64,000 nucleotides of DNA, from positions 1-64,000 of the forward strand of contig BQJA01000006.1 of NCBI GenBank assembly GCA_021604405.1, read 5' to 3'. A model generated the notes under the pieces. The model was not told the DNA's origin. It searched no databases and saw only the letters and a list, made by a program, of their open reading frames with translations. The position numbers and the translations under genes are program-made. Origin of the DNA: Nitrosomonas sp. GTDB taxonomy: Bacteria > Pseudomonadota > Gammaproteobacteria > Burkholderiales > Nitrosomonadaceae. This document shows, one piece after another, positions 1 through 9,301 of the stretch (its first letter is position 1; each line of letters starts with the position of its first letter).

Positions 1-161
1 GGAATAAAACCAACCGTACCACTCTTTAATGATTCGTCTTAATGGCTAACCGGGACAGAGTATGTTCGAAGAATGTTTTCCAGGGGAAAGTAGCCAATTT
101 TAAAAACTGACTTGAGTCAGATGGTTTTGCTTTGCCTCAAACTATAGATTTCGCAAAAAAT

Positions 162-836
162 TCATAAATTTGATTTTGCAGAAAATGTGGGTCTAATTAG
201 CGGGAGGTGCTGTGGTTTATTCAGTGTTGGGTTGTGGTGACCCATCTCTGCCATGCGCCGCTCGATGTTCTCTCGCCCGAGAAGGAACAATAGGTGATCG
301 GTTGCTGTATTATCGCTCCGCTGGATCATCTGTTCAGCGACGTAGCGAATTGTGTAAGTCGAACCATCAGGGGCAAAAAGCAATGGACCATGTGGGATAG
401 ACTTATGCTGTTGCTGAATCTCTAGTGGATCTTCCCACTCGAATCGGGTGGGAGAAAGGTCAGAAGATGTCGCATCATCAGTGTGTTGAGCGATTTGCTG
501 TGCGAGTTCACCAAGTATGTAAAGTTTGAAACCCGAACCGATAGCAAGCGTTAGTTCAGGGGCGAGGCCGTGGATCTCTTCACAGGCGCCATTATTAATT
601 TCGGCGGCCAGGAAGGATGCGTTGTCGACCAATGCGGTGGCTTCACGATCAAATTCTTCCCACGTCGCCAGCTTATCATTCTGGGAGAGTGCTGTGAACG
701 GAACTGCCGCGCAGCTTATCCCAACAATGAGCGCAATTAAACCGATTGGCCTCTGAAATAAAAAAAAGCCGGTAGAAACTTTGATGGCTGCCTTGAAATA
801 TGTGTAAAACAGTTTTACCTGGATTAGCTTGTTCAT
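162..836 (-). pseudogene. Truncated class A beta-lactamase-like serine hydrolase
   Basis: N-terminal signal/TM segment, SxxK-type motif (SGFK) and SDN motif (RSDNTATDHLL). The product stops soon after 'HHNPTLN', with no C-terminal KTG-type region, so it looks 3'-truncated. Confidence 0.6.
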
Positions 837-1100
837 GTCGTTCCTCCGTAGTTATACATCTCATACTCAGCAAAGCCTGTTATCGAAAAATTTTCTTAAA
901 CGCGAAGAAGGTATCACTTGAAAGGCTCATATGAAATGTAACATGAAAAGCATGCCCTATCTCAACAAACACAGTTAATTGCGTATTCCACTGAAAGTTG
1001 CCACCCTGGCGTCGCGACGCAGATGTTTTTAAGTTCTATCTGTTTGCTTATAAATGAATCAAGTTTGTTTATTAATTATAAAAATGAAATATTCGTTCTT

Positions 1101-1451
1101 ATGTCCCGCCCATTAAGAATCGAATATCCAAATGCCTGGTATCATGTGATGAACCAGGGCGTAGATTATCGTAATATTTTCTGTAATGATAATCACCGCA
1201 TGCTTTTTCTGGACTTGTTGTCACAGATAAGCAAAATGTTTCGTGTGGATATTCACGGGTTTTGTTTAATGGACAACCATTATCACTTATTAATCCACAC
1301 CCCTGCGGGTAACCTGCAACGCGCGATGCGGCATTTAAACGGCGTCTACACGCAGCGCTATAACCGTCTGGAAAATATCGATGATGCTTTTATTTCGTGG
1401 GCGCTAAAAGCAATACTCATTGAACGAGATTGCAAAACAGTTTGGCTTTAA
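1101..1451 (+). pseudogene. REP-associated tyrosine transposase (RAYT, Y1_Tnp/IS200-like), internally deleted
   Basis: MSRPLRIEYPNAWYHVMNQG...FCLMDNHYHLLIHTPAGNLQRAMRHLNGVYTQRYN is typical of RAYTs, including the HxH motif (DNHYHLL). The ORF jumps from 'ISWALKAI' to a C-terminal-like segment (IERDCKTVWL), so the middle is missing. Confidence 0.8.
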
Positions 1452-1667
1452 TCACTATATGGCAGCGTATCGGGTTCAATCGCTAAATTTTTTGGCAGAT
1501 TAAGCGAAGAGACATTTAGCAAAATGAATAAGCAAAGCAGATAATATAATTAGTGTACAGACTTGTACGCCTATTTTGACTCCTGTTGACGTTGTCTATC
1601 TTCGCCTCTATGTCAAATAACAACCCTGGCGAGATTGGCAGCGGAACCACCGATGCTTTGCCCGTGT

Positions 1668-2084
1668 TCACGCTTGCCTTTCGAACGTGACGCAAGATGC
1701 AACCATCTGCTCATCCTGGAAAGAAGACTGTAGATAGCAAAGTTCGAAATGATCTTCGTCGATTAGTCGACCGGTGGAGTGCCCGTCATTATCTACCGTG
1801 TAAAAGCTATTCCCGTCGCTAGACATGACGCCAAGCTTGCGCTCGGTGTGATTGGCCGATGTAACGGTGCCGATATAGCGCCCGTCATCTTCTTCGATCC
1901 ACTCGATTGTCAGCTCGACTTCGCGAAAATGTGCTTCACTGGTAACCGAATCGGAAAAGTGTCCACCGACGCCGGCAATAACCGTTCTCGTCGTTCCTTT
2001 CCAAACGCCGAGCAAATCTGGCCATTCATGAGCGGATGCCGGTAAAGCGAGAAGTGTGCTGATCAAAAGAACAATAACGCGCAT
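1668..2084 (-). CDS. Hypothetical secreted protein with signal peptide (MRVIVLLISTLLALPASA)
   Basis: 138 aa ORF with a clear signal peptide and a soluble beta-rich-looking body. Confidence 0.6.
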   Translation of the reverse strand: MRVIVLLISTLLALPASAHEWPDLLGVWKGTTRTVIAGVGGHFSDSVTSEAHFREVELTIEWIEEDDGRYIGTVTSANHTERKLGVMSSDGNSFYTVDNDGHSTGRLIDEDHFELCYLQSSFQDEQMVASCVTFERQA

Positions 2085-2177
2085 TTTCTTTTCTCCTCAG
2101 TCTATTCGTTGCCATGGATTCTAGCAAAAATATAGGAAAATAAACAACCTTTTCCAGAGTGAATTTATTCTATTCAT

Positions 2178-2204
2178 ATTCTGCATATTCTGCATATTCT
2201 GCAT
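2178..2204. repeat. Short tandem repeat, 3 x attctgcat (9 bp)
   Basis: Read directly: attctgcat attctgcat attctgcat. Confidence 0.9.
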
Positions 2205-2411
2205 GACTTCATGTTATTTTTGTTCGATTTCTTGAAATCGAATACCATGCATATATTCATGGTCAGTTTTCAATTTGACGACAATTAACCTGTCCGGCCG
2301 GTAATTATCTTGCTGTTGAGCGTAAGCCATAATAAGTTCTTTCCTGTTCAACAGGAGGAAGGACCTGTCTGGAAAACATATCACTCAACAACAGGAAGCT
2401 ATGTGAACACT

Positions 2412-2598
2412 CCACCGGCTAAAAGCCGGTGGCTTCAAATTACGGCTCAAAGCCGGATTAATCGGCCATTTGGCCGATCTGCAATAAAGTTTTGCGGTCC
2501 TTCCTACTTCCTCAGCTCAGGAAAAATTAAATCCAATGTTCCTAAATTCAACATCAATTCATTATCTGCCGCCTAAAGGCGTGGGATTTATAAATCCC
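2412..2598. mobile_element. Cluster of perfect hairpins resembling subterminal structures of an IS200/IS605-family (non-autonomous) element
   Basis: ccaccggct-aaa-agccggtgg (2412-2432), cggct-caa-agccg (2443-2455), atcggcca-tt-tggccgat (2461-2478), cgcct-aa-aggcg (2570-2581), gggatttataaatccc (2583-2598); no intact tnpA/tnpB between them. Confidence 0.4.
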
Positions 2599-2633
2599 CT
2601 ATCGGATACTTTAAAAACGCAAAAGCAGACCAA

Positions 2634-2880
2634 GCCAATTCATTAATAATAACAATGATACATTCGCTGTTATGTTCCACCTATTAAGAATCGAACATCC
2701 TGGCTGGCCTGCCATTAAACGAGATTGCAAAACAGGTTGGTTTCATTCACTATGACAGCGTATCAGGTTCAATCGCTAAATTTGATCAGCAGATATCAGC
2801 GAAGATCCACATTCAGCAAAACTAATGCGTAAAGCAGATGTTGTAATGAGTAAATGGACTTGAGCCTTTTGGCCCTTTTT
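2634..2880 (+). mobile_element. RAYT remnant: 5' end fused to 3' end, with larger internal deletion
   Basis: 2649-2698 matches the 5' end of the RAYT at 1081-1129. 2713-2783 matches its 3' tail at 1418-1490 (aacgagattgcaaaacag.ttgg...gcgtatc.ggttcaatcgctaaattt). Confidence 0.75.
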
Positions 2881-2965
2881 CCTTTGGAATCTGGTGATCT
2901 GTGGGGTAACCAATCTAGAGACTGGCAATTTCTATCGGCTGATATTCACTAATTGAGACTGTAGT

Positions 2966-4693
2966 ATGGTTCTGACCAACCAACGTATTCGCCCAGACGG
3001 TATAAAATATTGGGTAAACGATAAACCGCCAATAACTTTGGCACTGATGTTGGCGATTCAGCAGATCGCCTTTCTTGGTGCCATTATGACGCTACCTGTT
3101 GTACTTGGTCGGGCTGCCGGATTGGATGCCGCAGGTGAGGCCAGTCTGGTACAGCTCACAATGATCACTGCTGGCATTGGTGTAGTCCTGCAGGCCTGGA
3201 ATCGCTATGGCATTGGTATTGGTCTGTTTGCGCCCATGCATACCTCCTCCGCAGTCTTTCCTGCCGCACTCGCTGCTGTTCAGGTAGGCGGCCTGGGCCT
3301 GGCTTTTGGCATGATGACAGTCGTCGGTGCGGTACAGATGGGTATCAGCCGTATCTTTCCGCGTATCCGCGCCTACTTTCCGGTAGAGATTGCGGGTCTG
3401 ACCGTATTTATGCTGGGTTCTGGATTAGGCTTGGTCGGCCTCAAAAATTTTCTTGGTATCGACACTGCCTTTCAAGGTAATAATGATTTATTCATCGTTG
3501 GCTTTACTACGCTGGCAATCATTGTCGGCCTGAACGTTTGGTCAAAGGGACACTTTCATGCTTTTTCGGTATTTATCGGCCTTATCTGTGGCCAGGTGCT
3601 GGCATATTTCTTAGATCTGGTGCCACATGACCCTATCGATCTGATCGAACACACCGGCTTCTTTGCTGTGCCGTCCATCGGACAATTTGGCTGGGACTTC
3701 GACTGGCGCCTGATTCCTGAGTTTGCGATTGTGGGCATCGCCTTATCTTTCAATTCATTTGGCGTACTCACGATCGCTCAACGCGCCAACTATGCTGACT
3801 GGAAAAGTCCCGACGTGGAAGGCACCAGTCGCGGCATCATGGCCGAAGGCGTTACTAACTTTTTAGGTTCTTTCATTAACAGTGTGACGCAGACGGGTAG
3901 CGGTGGCGCTGTGGGACTGTCGCAGGCTTCAGGCATTACCAGTCGCTATGTTGCCTTTGTTCTTGGTGTGCTGTTTATTGTGTTGGCCTTCTTCCCGCCA
4001 ATTGCAATGATTTGGAGCGCGCTCTCGCCTGCGGTTATTGGTGCAGTGCTGATGTTTGTTGGGTCATTCATCGCCATTGGCGGTCTGAAAATTCTCACCT
4101 CGCGCCTACTGGATAACCGCAAAACCATTACCTTAGGTTTGGCAGTCATTGCAGGTATTGGTTGCGATACTCTGTTCGTGCAGGTCGATTCGATTCCCAG
4201 TTTTTTAGATGCTGCCATGGCGACCTCATTATCCGTTACGGTAACGGTTGCGGTGCTGCTTAATGCCTTGATGCGCCTGGGCAGCAAAAAAAGGCTTTCA
4301 CACCGCCTTGAGCTTAAAGAAAACTGGCCAGAAGAACTCAATCGCCTGATTTGGCATCTGGGCCACAGCTGGGGAGCTCGTCCCGAAGTTGTTGCACATT
4401 TGGAACATGCCACCAACGAGTTGATCGACACACTCAACGGTCACAGCCTGATCGAAGGTGAACAACATGTCGATATCGCAGTGCGCTTTGATGAATACCA
4501 ATGTGAGCTAAAGCTCAGCTATCAAGGCCAAGGTTTTAATTTGCCCAACATTCGGCCATCACCAGAGTCTTTGATTGAAAACCCACAAGCAGTTCGCGAC
4601 ATGGCAGGCTATCTGATTAGGTGCCTGGCTGACCGGGTAAAACTTGATGTTGATGTTGACGCCGTCAACATCACCCTGGTGTTCAACGAATAA
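2966..4693 (+). CDS. NCS2-family (xanthine/uracil-type) permease with C-terminal HATPase (RsbW-like) domain
   Basis: Multi-TM NCS2-like body (GSFINSVTQTGSGGAVGLSQASGITSRYV). C-terminal ~125 aa 'HLEHATNELIDTL...LSYQGQGFNLP...MAGYLIRCLADRVKLDVDVDAVNITLVFNE' resembles anti-sigma-type GHKL domains. Confidence 0.8.
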   Translation: MVLTNQRIRPDGIKYWVNDKPPITLALMLAIQQIAFLGAIMTLPVVLGRAAGLDAAGEASLVQLTMITAGIGVVLQAWNRYGIGIGLFAPMHTSSAVFPAALAAVQVGGLGLAFGMMTVVGAVQMGISRIFPRIRAYFPVEIAGLTVFMLGSGLGLVGLKNFLGIDTAFQGNNDLFIVGFTTLAIIVGLNVWSKGHFHAFSVFIGLICGQVLAYFLDLVPHDPIDLIEHTGFFAVPSIGQFGWDFDWRLIPEFAIVGIALSFNSFGVLTIAQRANYADWKSPDVEGTSRGIMAEGVTNFLGSFINSVTQTGSGGAVGLSQASGITSRYVAFVLGVLFIVLAFFPPIAMIWSALSPAVIGAVLMFVGSFIAIGGLKILTSRLLDNRKTITLGLAVIAGIGCDTLFVQVDSIPSFLDAAMATSLSVTVTVAVLLNALMRLGSKKRLSHRLELKENWPEELNRLIWHLGHSWGARPEVVAHLEHATNELIDTLNGHSLIEGEQHVDIAVRFDEYQCELKLSYQGQGFNLPNIRPSPESLIENPQAVRDMAGYLIRCLADRVKLDVDVDAVNITLVFNE

Positions 4694-5111
4694 ATGGTAT
4701 GATGAGACACCTAATTTTTGCAGAATAGGTGAAGTTGTTTATTATTAATAAAAACATGAAATATTCGCTTTTATGACTACGCAGATGCAAAGACCGAGGT
4801 TGTTGAAATCATCACTGTGAAAGGCATCCGCGTTTTCGATGAGGATGGCGGGTGAGTGGCCTCATTGGAGCCGCGGCTAACAAGTCGCTGCGTCTGAGGT
4901 TATGTTTCGCCAAAGGATATCGATTAAATCACCGTTTCTCAGGTTAGTATCGGCCGTAACTTGACGAGTGATGTGAATTTGAAATTACCCAATAATTCGA
5001 TCAGCAAGGCCGTTATTAATCTCATCAGAAAAGTTAACCGATAATTCGGCGATCTCGGCGAAAATTGTTTTAACTGAACAAATGAATGGGGTGCCTAGGA
5101 GGACTGCTGCG

Positions 5112-5471
5112 ATGAATGAAAATGAGAAAATTAACTATGTCGAGTTTCCAGCCGCAGATTTAGCAGCTACGAAATACTTTTTTGAAACTGTTTTCGACTG
5201 GAAGTTTGTGGATTACGGATCAGATTACACAGCATTCTCAGATCAAGGTCTTGATGGAGGTTTTTATAAATCCGATCTCTGTTCATCTCAGAATAACGGC
5301 AGTGCATTGATTGTTTTCTATAGTAGCCATCTTGAAGAAACGCAAGCGAATATTGAGCGGGCTGGGGGCCACATAAACAAGGCTATATTTTCGTTCCCAG
5401 GAGGCAGGCGTTTTCACTTTATAGAGCCGAGTGGAAACGAATTTGCCGCTTGGAGCGACACAGGTGCGTAA
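5112..5471 (+). CDS. VOC (glyoxalase/bleomycin resistance) family protein
   Basis: MNENEKINYVEFPAADLAATKYFFETVFDWKF...FHFIEPSGNEFAAWS; AGGAGG about 9 nt upstream of ATG 5112. Confidence 0.85.
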   Translation: MNENEKINYVEFPAADLAATKYFFETVFDWKFVDYGSDYTAFSDQGLDGGFYKSDLCSSQNNGSALIVFYSSHLEETQANIERAGGHINKAIFSFPGGRRFHFIEPSGNEFAAWSDTGA

Positions 5472-5843
5472 AAGCGCATCAACTGGAGAAGTCATTTTGG
5501 AAATCAACGTCGCGGCATCTATAGCTGCTCCCTTGGACAAAGTATGGGCAGCCTGGTTGCAGCCGGATCAAATCACCAAGTGGAATTTTTACCTCCCGTG
5601 CATGGCATTGTCCTTACGCAGAAATCGATTTGCCGTCGGTGAAGGGTTCAATTATAAATGGAAGCCATAGACGGTTCTATGGGGTTCGATTTTGCAGGTA
5701 CATTTACACGTTTTGAACCAAATAAGGTTATCGAGTACAAGCTGGAAGATGATCGCGTGGTATCTGTCAAATTTAGTAAAGCAGCGGAAAAAACAATCGT
5801 GGTTGAAAAAATTGATGTTGAGAATCGGCTGAAGATTTCATGA
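5465..5843 (+). pseudogene. SRPBCC/AHSA1 family protein, frameshifted and 3'-truncated
   Basis: VAASIAAPLDKVWAAWLQPDQITKW in one frame, WHCPYAEIDLPSVKG in a second, MEAIDGSMGFDFAGTFTRFEPNKVIEYKLEDDRVVSVKF in a third; C-terminal end missing. Confidence 0.75.
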
Positions 5844-5934
5844 GGTTGCTATGTTTTCGACATACGCAGAGATAGCTTCGAATGTAACTTGGGAAATCCT
5901 GTCAATCAAGCCAAACACGGCGTATCCTTGGCTG

Positions 5935-6065
5935 AACTGTAACCGTCCGTGCGACTTTAAAAACGGGTCTATACGCGTGGCTATAACCATCTGAAAACAA
6001 CCGATGGTATTTAATTCATGGCGCTATCAAGCATTACAGGGCTTATTTCATAATCAAAACTCTGG
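5935..6065 (+). mobile_element. RAYT remnant (internal fragment)
   Basis: aaaacgggtctatacgcgtggctataaccatctgaaaacaaccgatggta...catggcgctatcaagc resembles the RAYT at 1337-1410 (aaacggcgtctacacgcagcgctataaccgtctggaaaatatcgatgat...gtgggcgct). Confidence 0.6.
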
Positions 6066-6253
6066 TTTTTTCGCATAAGCGCTATAGCGTCGATTCTTTG
6101 ATGCAATTGATAAATTTCTCCGGTTTCTTTTTTGATTCGCGATCTCTGATGACCGAGTCGCTGTTACAGCTAACAAAGTACTGCATTGGCTTAGCCGCTG
6201 AACGCGCCGTTATAATTCAAGTGAGCCATAGTTAAAAATTCAAGGGAAAGCAA

Positions 6254-6607
6254 ATGAACTATATAGATGGTTTTGTTGCTTCAGTTCCGACTGAGAACAA
6301 GGAAGCATACATTAAGCATGCGAAGGAGGCGGCTGAAGTATTCAAAGAGTACGGAGCTATTAAGCTTGTCGAGTGTTGGGGAGATGATGTGCCTGATGGA
6401 AAAATAACATCATTTCCGATGGCAGTGAAAAAAGTAGAAAACGAGACGGTAGTATTTTCCTGGATAGTCTGGCCGTCGAAAGAAACCAGAAACGCAGCGA
6501 TGGAAAGAATCATGGCAGACCCAAGAATGCAGCCGGGTAAGTTCGAAATGCCGTTCGATGGAAAGAGAATGATATATGGTGGTTTTGAAGTAGTGGTGAA
6601 TGATTAA
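6254..6607 (+). CDS. DUF1428 domain-containing protein
   Basis: MNYIDGFVASVPTENKEAYIKHAKEAAEVFKEYGAIKLVECWGDDVPDGKITSFPMAVK...FSWIVWPSKETRNAAMERIMADPRM. Confidence 0.9.
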   Translation: MNYIDGFVASVPTENKEAYIKHAKEAAEVFKEYGAIKLVECWGDDVPDGKITSFPMAVKKVENETVVFSWIVWPSKETRNAAMERIMADPRMQPGKFEMPFDGKRMIYGGFEVVVND

Positions 6608-7191
6608 GATCACGCGTTCAAGCTTCGTGGGCATGGGGAGTTGACCTAAACAAGGCATTGAAGTACGTGCCAAGTCTTCGCGGTTTCTCCGCCGGGTATC
6701 CTGTTGCGTACGGCGGTTTGTGTTTTCATACCATTCCAGTACAAACGCTTTCTTCTGCAGTATGCCGCTTAATGTAACGTTAGCGCGCATGACCAGGCCT
6801 GCCCTCATGAGAATTCATCGTATCTGCATTTGTGTTGTTTGATGGCATCATGCAAGCGTCCGGTCGATCTGAAGAAGACCAGAGCGGCGGTTTTATCCCT
6901 GGGAGCTGGATGTTCATCTACTGGGAGACGAGCACAGCATGTGGATTTTTCCATTGATGCTTGAGTGGAGTAAGCATCTATGTGTCGAGACTGCTAAGCC
7001 ACTAACGCTGCAGTTCGTTCGCGAATACCGGACCGAGCTAGAAAGGCTGGCTCGATACAAAAAATGGCGGATGAAATGCCGTGATGAAGGGGGCATCAGT
7101 ACGCACTAACAATTCATCAAGTCAATGCCGAATCTGGGCGTTAGCCAAGGATAGATTCGTTCAAATTAACATTCAGCTTTATCGAGGAAAA

Positions 7192-7605
7192 ATGAATACA
7201 AGACCGGAAATAACGTTATCAACATTAGATTTAGACAGGTTATACAATCTAATTGATTCTTTGCCGCGGAATAATGTCGCGGGAATAAATGAATTAGAAG
7301 CGGAACTGAGTCGTGCAAAGATAGTGGCGCCGACGGAAATGCCTCCAAACATAGTTACGATGAACTCAACAGTAAAATTCTTTATTGAATCTACTCAGAA
7401 AGAATTTGAATTGACTTTAGTTTATCCAAAGGATGTTGATTCAAGCGGTAAAACCATATCCATTCTGGCTCCAGTAGGCAGCGCTTTGCTCGGCCTCTCT
7501 CTGGGGGATGAAATTGAATGGCCAAGACCGGGTGGAGGGGAGCTAAAAGTAAAAATTAAAGAAATACTTTACCAGCCTGAAAGCGTTGGTGAATACCATA
7601 TATAA
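7192..7605 (+). CDS. rnk: Nucleoside diphosphate kinase regulator (Rnk, GreA/B C-terminal-like)
   Basis: MNTRPEITLSTLDLDRLYNLIDSLP...ISILAPVGSALLGLSLGDEIEWPRPGG; ATG at 7192 preceded by gagg. Confidence 0.85.
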   Translation: MNTRPEITLSTLDLDRLYNLIDSLPRNNVAGINELEAELSRAKIVAPTEMPPNIVTMNSTVKFFIESTQKEFELTLVYPKDVDSSGKTISILAPVGSALLGLSLGDEIEWPRPGGGELKVKIKEILYQPESVGEYHI

Positions 7606-7720
7606 GTTCAGAAAAAATTAGTTTAGCAATACGAATCACACCGGCGCAGCAAAACTGCGCCGATGTTTGAGGCGTCATTAACTGGTCAACTTCGGTTGCC
7701 AAAACAAAGTGGAGTCAATC

Positions 7721-9301
7721 ATGACAACGTTGCAGATTACAAAACACAGAAGAACCATGTTATGTGCTTGTCTCATGTGGATATTGCAGACCAATGTAAT
7801 TCATGCAGAGCAAGTGACCCCAGGATACAACCACAAAATTCCCGATAAGATTATGACACCCGACAAGGTGGAAACACGCATCGGCACGCTTGAGTTTATC
7901 GATGGTATGCCAAGTAGCGAGACCGTCAAAACGGTTTACGACAACCTCGATCTGATGCGCGGCGTGGAAACATTCCTTAACGGTATTCCAGCAACGTCGA
8001 TTGAAGGACTGCGTCTCGGTGCCATCGATATGGGCGCCGATGCATCTAACAAGGTGATCATCATGGATAAACTGCTGGACTCCAGTCCGCTGTTTCTCAC
8101 CGGCAACACGGACACCGTGTATTGCATGGCTTTTCTCGATCTTAGGAAGGACGGAGCAACCGTTGTTGAGATTCCGCCGGGATCGGGACCCGGCACCGTG
8201 GATGATGCGTACTTCCGTTTCGTCACCGATATGGGATTACCAGGACCGGATCGTGGAAAGGGCGGCAAGTATTTGATTCTTTCTCCTGACTACGAAGGAG
8301 AACTCGAACCCCCAGTCGGCGGGATGGAGGCCGAGATTAACGGTGAAAATTACTATGTCTCGCAATCCACCAGCTATGTGAATTTTCTAATCCTGAGAGG
8401 ATTTCTGGTAGATGGCAGACCCGACGTTGCCACCACATTGTTCGAGAACGGCGTGAAAATTTATCCATTGGCAAAGTCGGATAATCCGCCAGCAATGGAA
8501 TTTATCAGCGGCTCGGCCAAGAATTGGAACACGATCCATGCTAACAATTTTGAATTTTATGAGGAATTGCATACCGTCATTGAGCGTGAGCCGGTTTCGA
8601 TGCTCGAACCGGAATTGCGAGGTCTGTTTGCATCTGTCGGCATCCAAAAAGGCAAACCGTTCAATCCCGACGCACGAATGAAACAGATCCTCACTGAAGC
8701 GGTTGCCATCGGGAATGCAACGGCGCGGGCCATTGTGTTCCGTCCTCGACTTGAAGGGTTTGCGTATTATCCCAACAGTGCCTGGGGAACCGGTTTCGTC
8801 GGTGGTGACTACCGTTGGCTGAAAGATGGTGGGCAAGGCGGGCGAAACATGGATGCACGCACGCTATTCTTCTACCAGGCCACGGTCAATACGCCGGCCA
8901 TGGTTCTGAAGATGATCGGTAAAGGATCACAATATGCTATCGCCACAGCAGATAAAAATGGCGAATACCTGGAGGGGAAAAATACCTATCGGTTGAACAT
9001 TCCCGCTAACGTTCCGGCCAAGGACTTTTGGTCGGTGGTTATCTACGATCCGCAGACGCGGTCCGAACTTCAGACAGGTCAACCATTCCCAAGCAAAAAC
9101 AACAAACGTGATGCTCTGGTAGAAAATGCTGATGGTTCAGTGGATCTTTATTTCGCCCCGCAGATACCTGAGGGAAAAGAGGCTAATTGGATCGAGACTG
9201 TCCCGGGTAAGGGCTGGTATCCCATCTTGCGGCTATATGGACCGCTGGAGGCGTGGTTCGATAAGTCATGGCGTCCAGGCGAGATAGAGTTAGTCAGATA
9301 G
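7721..9301 (+). CDS. DUF1254/DUF1214 domain-containing protein
   Basis: Domain-typical regions (DNLDLMRGVETFLNGIPATSIEGLR; TGNTDTVYCMAFLDL; WSVVIYDPQTRSELQTGQPFPS; NWIETVPGKGWYPILRLYGPLEAWFDKSWRPGEIE); start chosen at ATG 7721 after GGAG. Confidence 0.9.
   Translation: MTTLQITKHRRTMLCACLMWILQTNVIHAEQVTPGYNHKIPDKIMTPDKVETRIGTLEFIDGMPSSETVKTVYDNLDLMRGVETFLNGIPATSIEGLRLGAIDMGADASNKVIIMDKLLDSSPLFLTGNTDTVYCMAFLDLRKDGATVVEIPPGSGPGTVDDAYFRFVTDMGLPGPDRGKGGKYLILSPDYEGELEPPVGGMEAEINGENYYVSQSTSYVNFLILRGFLVDGRPDVATTLFENGVKIYPLAKSDNPPAMEFISGSAKNWNTIHANNFEFYEELHTVIEREPVSMLEPELRGLFASVGIQKGKPFNPDARMKQILTEAVAIGNATARAIVFRPRLEGFAYYPNSAWGTGFVGGDYRWLKDGGQGGRNMDARTLFFYQATVNTPAMVLKMIGKGSQYAIATADKNGEYLEGKNTYRLNIPANVPAKDFWSVVIYDPQTRSELQTGQPFPSKNNKRDALVENADGSVDLYFAPQIPEGKEANWIETVPGKGWYPILRLYGPLEAWFDKSWRPGEIELVR

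Noticed and set aside
2310-2576. 88-aa ORF covering the hairpin cluster
   Set aside because: Spans perfect inverted repeats and has no protein-like features; DNA/RNA structure explains the region better.
7642-7662. Hairpin cggcgcag-caaaa-ctgcgccg after rnk as a terminator
   Set aside because: Strong stem but no downstream T-tract, so terminator function is not supported.
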